Shown here one piece after another: positions 62,889 to 64,000 of a DNA stretch of 64,000 nucleotides; the stretch's first letter is position 1, and every line of letters begins with the position of its first letter. The position numbers and the translations under genes are program-made. Location: assembly GCA_947501885.1 (NCBI GenBank), contig CANMXN010000001.1:930001-994000 (forward strand). The letters run 5' to 3'. The stretch is from an uncultured Sphingorhabdus sp. (lineage in GTDB: Bacteria > Pseudomonadota > Alphaproteobacteria > Sphingomonadales > Sphingomonadaceae). The notes beneath the pieces are model-generated. The model did no database searches, was not told the origin of the DNA, and was given only the letters and a program-made list of their open reading frames with translations.

Positions 62889-64000
62889 TTAGCTTTTCCG
62901 ACTATCTTTTTGGGCAAATATATTTTGCCATTCTTCTTTCACTAGCATCTGATGACATTCTAAATTCTCTATCAACATAGTCCAATCAACATAACCCAAA
63001 TTATCCGCTATCATTTGTTGAGCGGCTTTTGTAATTGTCCGTAAATCAGGGCAAACCAGCCGCAGCAGAATCAGCATCTTACTCATCATTACATAAGCAT
63101 CTAAGATTGTGTTCGGCAATAATCCAGCCTCATTCAAGATGATAATGCTCTTTTCTATATTGGCATCAATGCGAATATCATGGTGCAATTGTAAACTATG
63201 CACCAAAAATTCGATATCGATTAACCCGCCTTTGCTATTTTTAACATCAAGCGCTGATATAGCAGGCTTATGTTCATCCATATCCACGCGCATAGCCGCA
63301 ATATCCGAATATTTTGATCGATCACCATGTTTCAATATATCGATAATATCATGACGCAGATTTGTATCATTCTGTTCTAAAGCGATATTATCAGAACCAA
63401 AAACAAGGCGCGCTCTGGTAAGCGCCATATGTTCCCATGTCCAAGCATTACTGCGTTGGTACTTTTTAAAACTATCGACAGATACTGCCAACAAACCTTG
63501 GTTGCCCGATGGCCGCAAACGAGTATCTACTTCATATAATGCACCTGCAGCTGTTGGGACGCTGAGCGCTGCTATGATACGCTGCGCTAATCGGTTATAA
63601 TATTGCGTTGCCCCTAATGGCCGCTTACCATCGGATTGTGCCGAAAAATCACCTGTAAATAAAAATATAATGTCAAGGTCAGAAGCATGAGTGAGCGCTC
63701 CGCCGCCAAAACGTCCCAGTGCCATGATTAGCAATTCACTATTTTTGATACTACCATGCACTTTAGTAAATTCATCAATTGTGCTGCGCGTTAATATATC
63801 CATAGCCGCTTCTGCGAGCGCGCAATAAGCGGCAGCAGCATCAGATGGCGGTGCACCTTCAATTAACCCAACACCAATAGCGAAATGTTTCTCAGCAACA
63901 AAGTTACGAACAGCATCAAGTAACATCTGATAATCCCATTCGCCGCGAAAGTGAGCACACATTTGTTGAGCATATTCTATTTTGCTTAGGTTTTTTCTGC
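62889..64000 (-). CDS. glnE: glutamine synthetase adenylyltransferase, C-terminal part (5' end outside window)
   Basis: ALGRFGGGALTHASDLDIIFLF, TRLRPSGNQGLLAVSVDSFKKYQ, GGLIDIEFLVH; frame open to window edge. Confidence 0.92.
   Translation of the reverse strand, partial: RKNLSKIEYAQQMCAHFRGEWDYQMLLDAVRNFVAEKHFAIGVGLIEGAPPSDAAAAYCALAEAAMDILTRSTIDEFTKVHGSIKNSELLIMALGRFGGGALTHASDLDIIFLFTGDFSAQSDGKRPLGATQYYNRLAQRIIAALSVPTAAGALYEVDTRLRPSGNQGLLAVSVDSFKKYQRSNAWTWEHMALTRARLVFGSDNIALEQNDTNLRHDIIDILKHGDRSKYSDIAAMRVDMDEHKPAISALDVKNSKGGLIDIEFLVHSLQLHHDIRIDANIEKSIIILNEAGLLPNTILDAYVMMSKMLILLRLVCPDLRTITKAAQQMIADNLGYVDWTMLIENLECHQMLVKEEWQNIFAQKDSRKS

Overview
The window reads as an AT-rich alphaproteobacterial chromosome segment. 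Gene content and order (spt/ACP sphingolipid genes, argH-lipoprotein-lysA, SUV3-like helicase) suggest Sphingomonadales; this is inference, no search was run. Most of it is housekeeping: cobT, cysS, rpmB, tadA, rimO, clpB, M16 and M3 peptidases, ubiK, proC, lysA, argH, lptF/lptG, xth, erpA, bcp, glnE (truncated by the window edge) and tRNA-Val(TAC). No rRNA, CRISPR array or recognisable transposase was seen. The best candidate for an undescribed system is a tightly coupled three-gene unit at about 32.5-34.7 kb. It consists of an unannotated 55-aa peptide ORF followed by two poorly characterised proteins that look like divergent cupin plus HEAT-like paralogues, with operator-like inverted repeats upstream. 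The second candidate is a sphingolipid/outer-membrane lipid cluster at 50.8-59.4 kb (ACP, SPT, PhyH-like dioxygenase, Tam41-like nucleotidyltransferase, DAGK-like kinase, DUF2141, LptF, LptG, YghO-like GNAT). Other notable items are a degenerate 20-bp tandem array seeded from a palindromic dispersed repeat (2.7-3.0 kb), a terminator embedded in a neighbour's coding sequence (7.2 kb), and a precorrin-2 dehydrogenase with an apparent remnant of a SUMT domain (37.8 kb).
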